From positions 133,850 to 146,044 of the forward strand of contig MU646773.1 of the NCBI GenBank assembly GCA_026770585.1: DNA of 12,195 nucleotides, written 5' to 3'. The DNA comes from Baffinella frigidus. Lineage: Eukaryota; Cryptophyceae; Cryptomonadales; Baffinellaceae. The position numbers and the translations under genes were made by a program. The notes below the pieces were generated by a model, which was given only the letters and a program-made list of their open reading frames with translations, ran no database searches and was not told the origin of the DNA. Shown in pieces: positions 11,789 to 12,195 of the stretch; position 1 is the first letter of the stretch; the number at the start of each line of letters is the position of its first letter.

Positions 11789-12195
11789 GTTGCGGCATGG
11801 CGAATGGCCCTCCAGGGCAACACCCAGGCTCCCGAGGGTGCTTTTGACTACCAACGTCCGAGCGAGGCTGCCGCCGTCATCGACACACACTCCCCTTCTC
11901 GGACACACGTCATCGACACACACACCCCTTCACCGATCGGTGGTAAAGTCAATCCGGGCATCCTACACGGGGCTGTATCCCCGGTATCCACAGAAGCGAC
12001 ACACGTCGCGCAGACGCGTGCGGCGAGCGATGTGGAAGTGGAGGGTGGGGAGGTGGCGCACAGGGGGGTGGCGGGGCTGCGTGGTGGATGCGATGAGGAG
12101 AGTGGCGTCGGTGATTCCCAAGTTGGTGGGGTGGGTGGTTCTGAGGTTGCTGAGTGCGATGGCGAGGGTGCGGACAGCGGGGACCAAGTCAGCGG
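11789..12195 (+). CDS. Candidate long exon, open to the window end, acidic Gly/Asp/Glu-rich
   Basis: It starts after CCTCGCAG; an internal ATG is at 11804. The frame is open for all 135 complete codons and runs off the window. It begins VAAWRMALQGNTQAPEGAFD, contains an in-frame 33-bp direct duplication (VIDTHSPSRTH / VIDTHTPSPIG, starts 11876 and 11909), then becomes acidic and glycine-rich (SDVEVEGGEV; DEESGVGDSQVGG). DYQRPSEAA is reminiscent of DYAELYPEAA of the exon at 8158, so the two may be related. No known domain. Because the gene is cut by the window edge, its length is unknown. Confidence 0.55.

Overview
This window looks like nuclear DNA from near a chromosome end of a eukaryote, probably a GC-rich alga with a complex red-type plastid. 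Three things support that. C-rich 7-bp telomere-like repeats (perfect CCCTAAA, plus CCCCAAA, CCCTACA and CATAAAC variants) recur through the window, nearly all in one orientation. Short non-coding foldback elements with long terminal inverted repeats (TIRs) are dense. One reading frame begins with a signal peptide followed by a transit-peptide-like stretch starting F-A-F-P, as in cryptophyte, diatom and haptophyte plastid proteins. A cryptophyte is my best guess, but that is inference. I saw no rRNA, tRNA, CRISPR array, transposase or reverse transcriptase.

Layout. 1-64 is a CCCCAAA tract. 223-2420 is repeat-rich: foldback elements of several families, a roughly 110-bp tandem repeat with coding-like traces, and a cluster of four copies of one TA-flanked foldback family. 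2618-3286 (minus) is a 222-codon hypothetical gene with no recognised domain. 3511-3982 is foldback DNA. 4245-4904 (plus) is the plastid-leader frame. 5006-7750 is mostly foldback elements, a GA microsatellite and two telomere-like blocks, with one 45-nt candidate exon at 6889.

8002-12195 is the most interesting part. Between telomere-like blocks lie short, acidic, Ser/Gly/Glu-rich coding-like islands bounded by AG| on the left and |GT (often |GTGCG) on the right. Read as exons, 8158-8488, 8874-8911, 9066-9122, 9424-9531, 9830-10108, 10749-10799, 10915-10938 and 11048-11071 keep one open frame across every junction. The intervening introns would be made largely of telomere-like repeat (the 9532-9829 intron almost entirely), minisatellite or inserted foldback elements. 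A second set (11639-11683, then 11789 to the window end) behaves the same way around an intron carrying a 14-bp tandem array. No known domain was recognised in these products. The splice sites were picked by eye, so the model is a hypothesis that RNA evidence could quickly settle.

The large open frames lying over satellites (for example the minus-strand Gly/Leu/Trp frame over 9604-9820 and the Ser/Leu frames over the GA repeat) are translations of repeats and are not called as genes.
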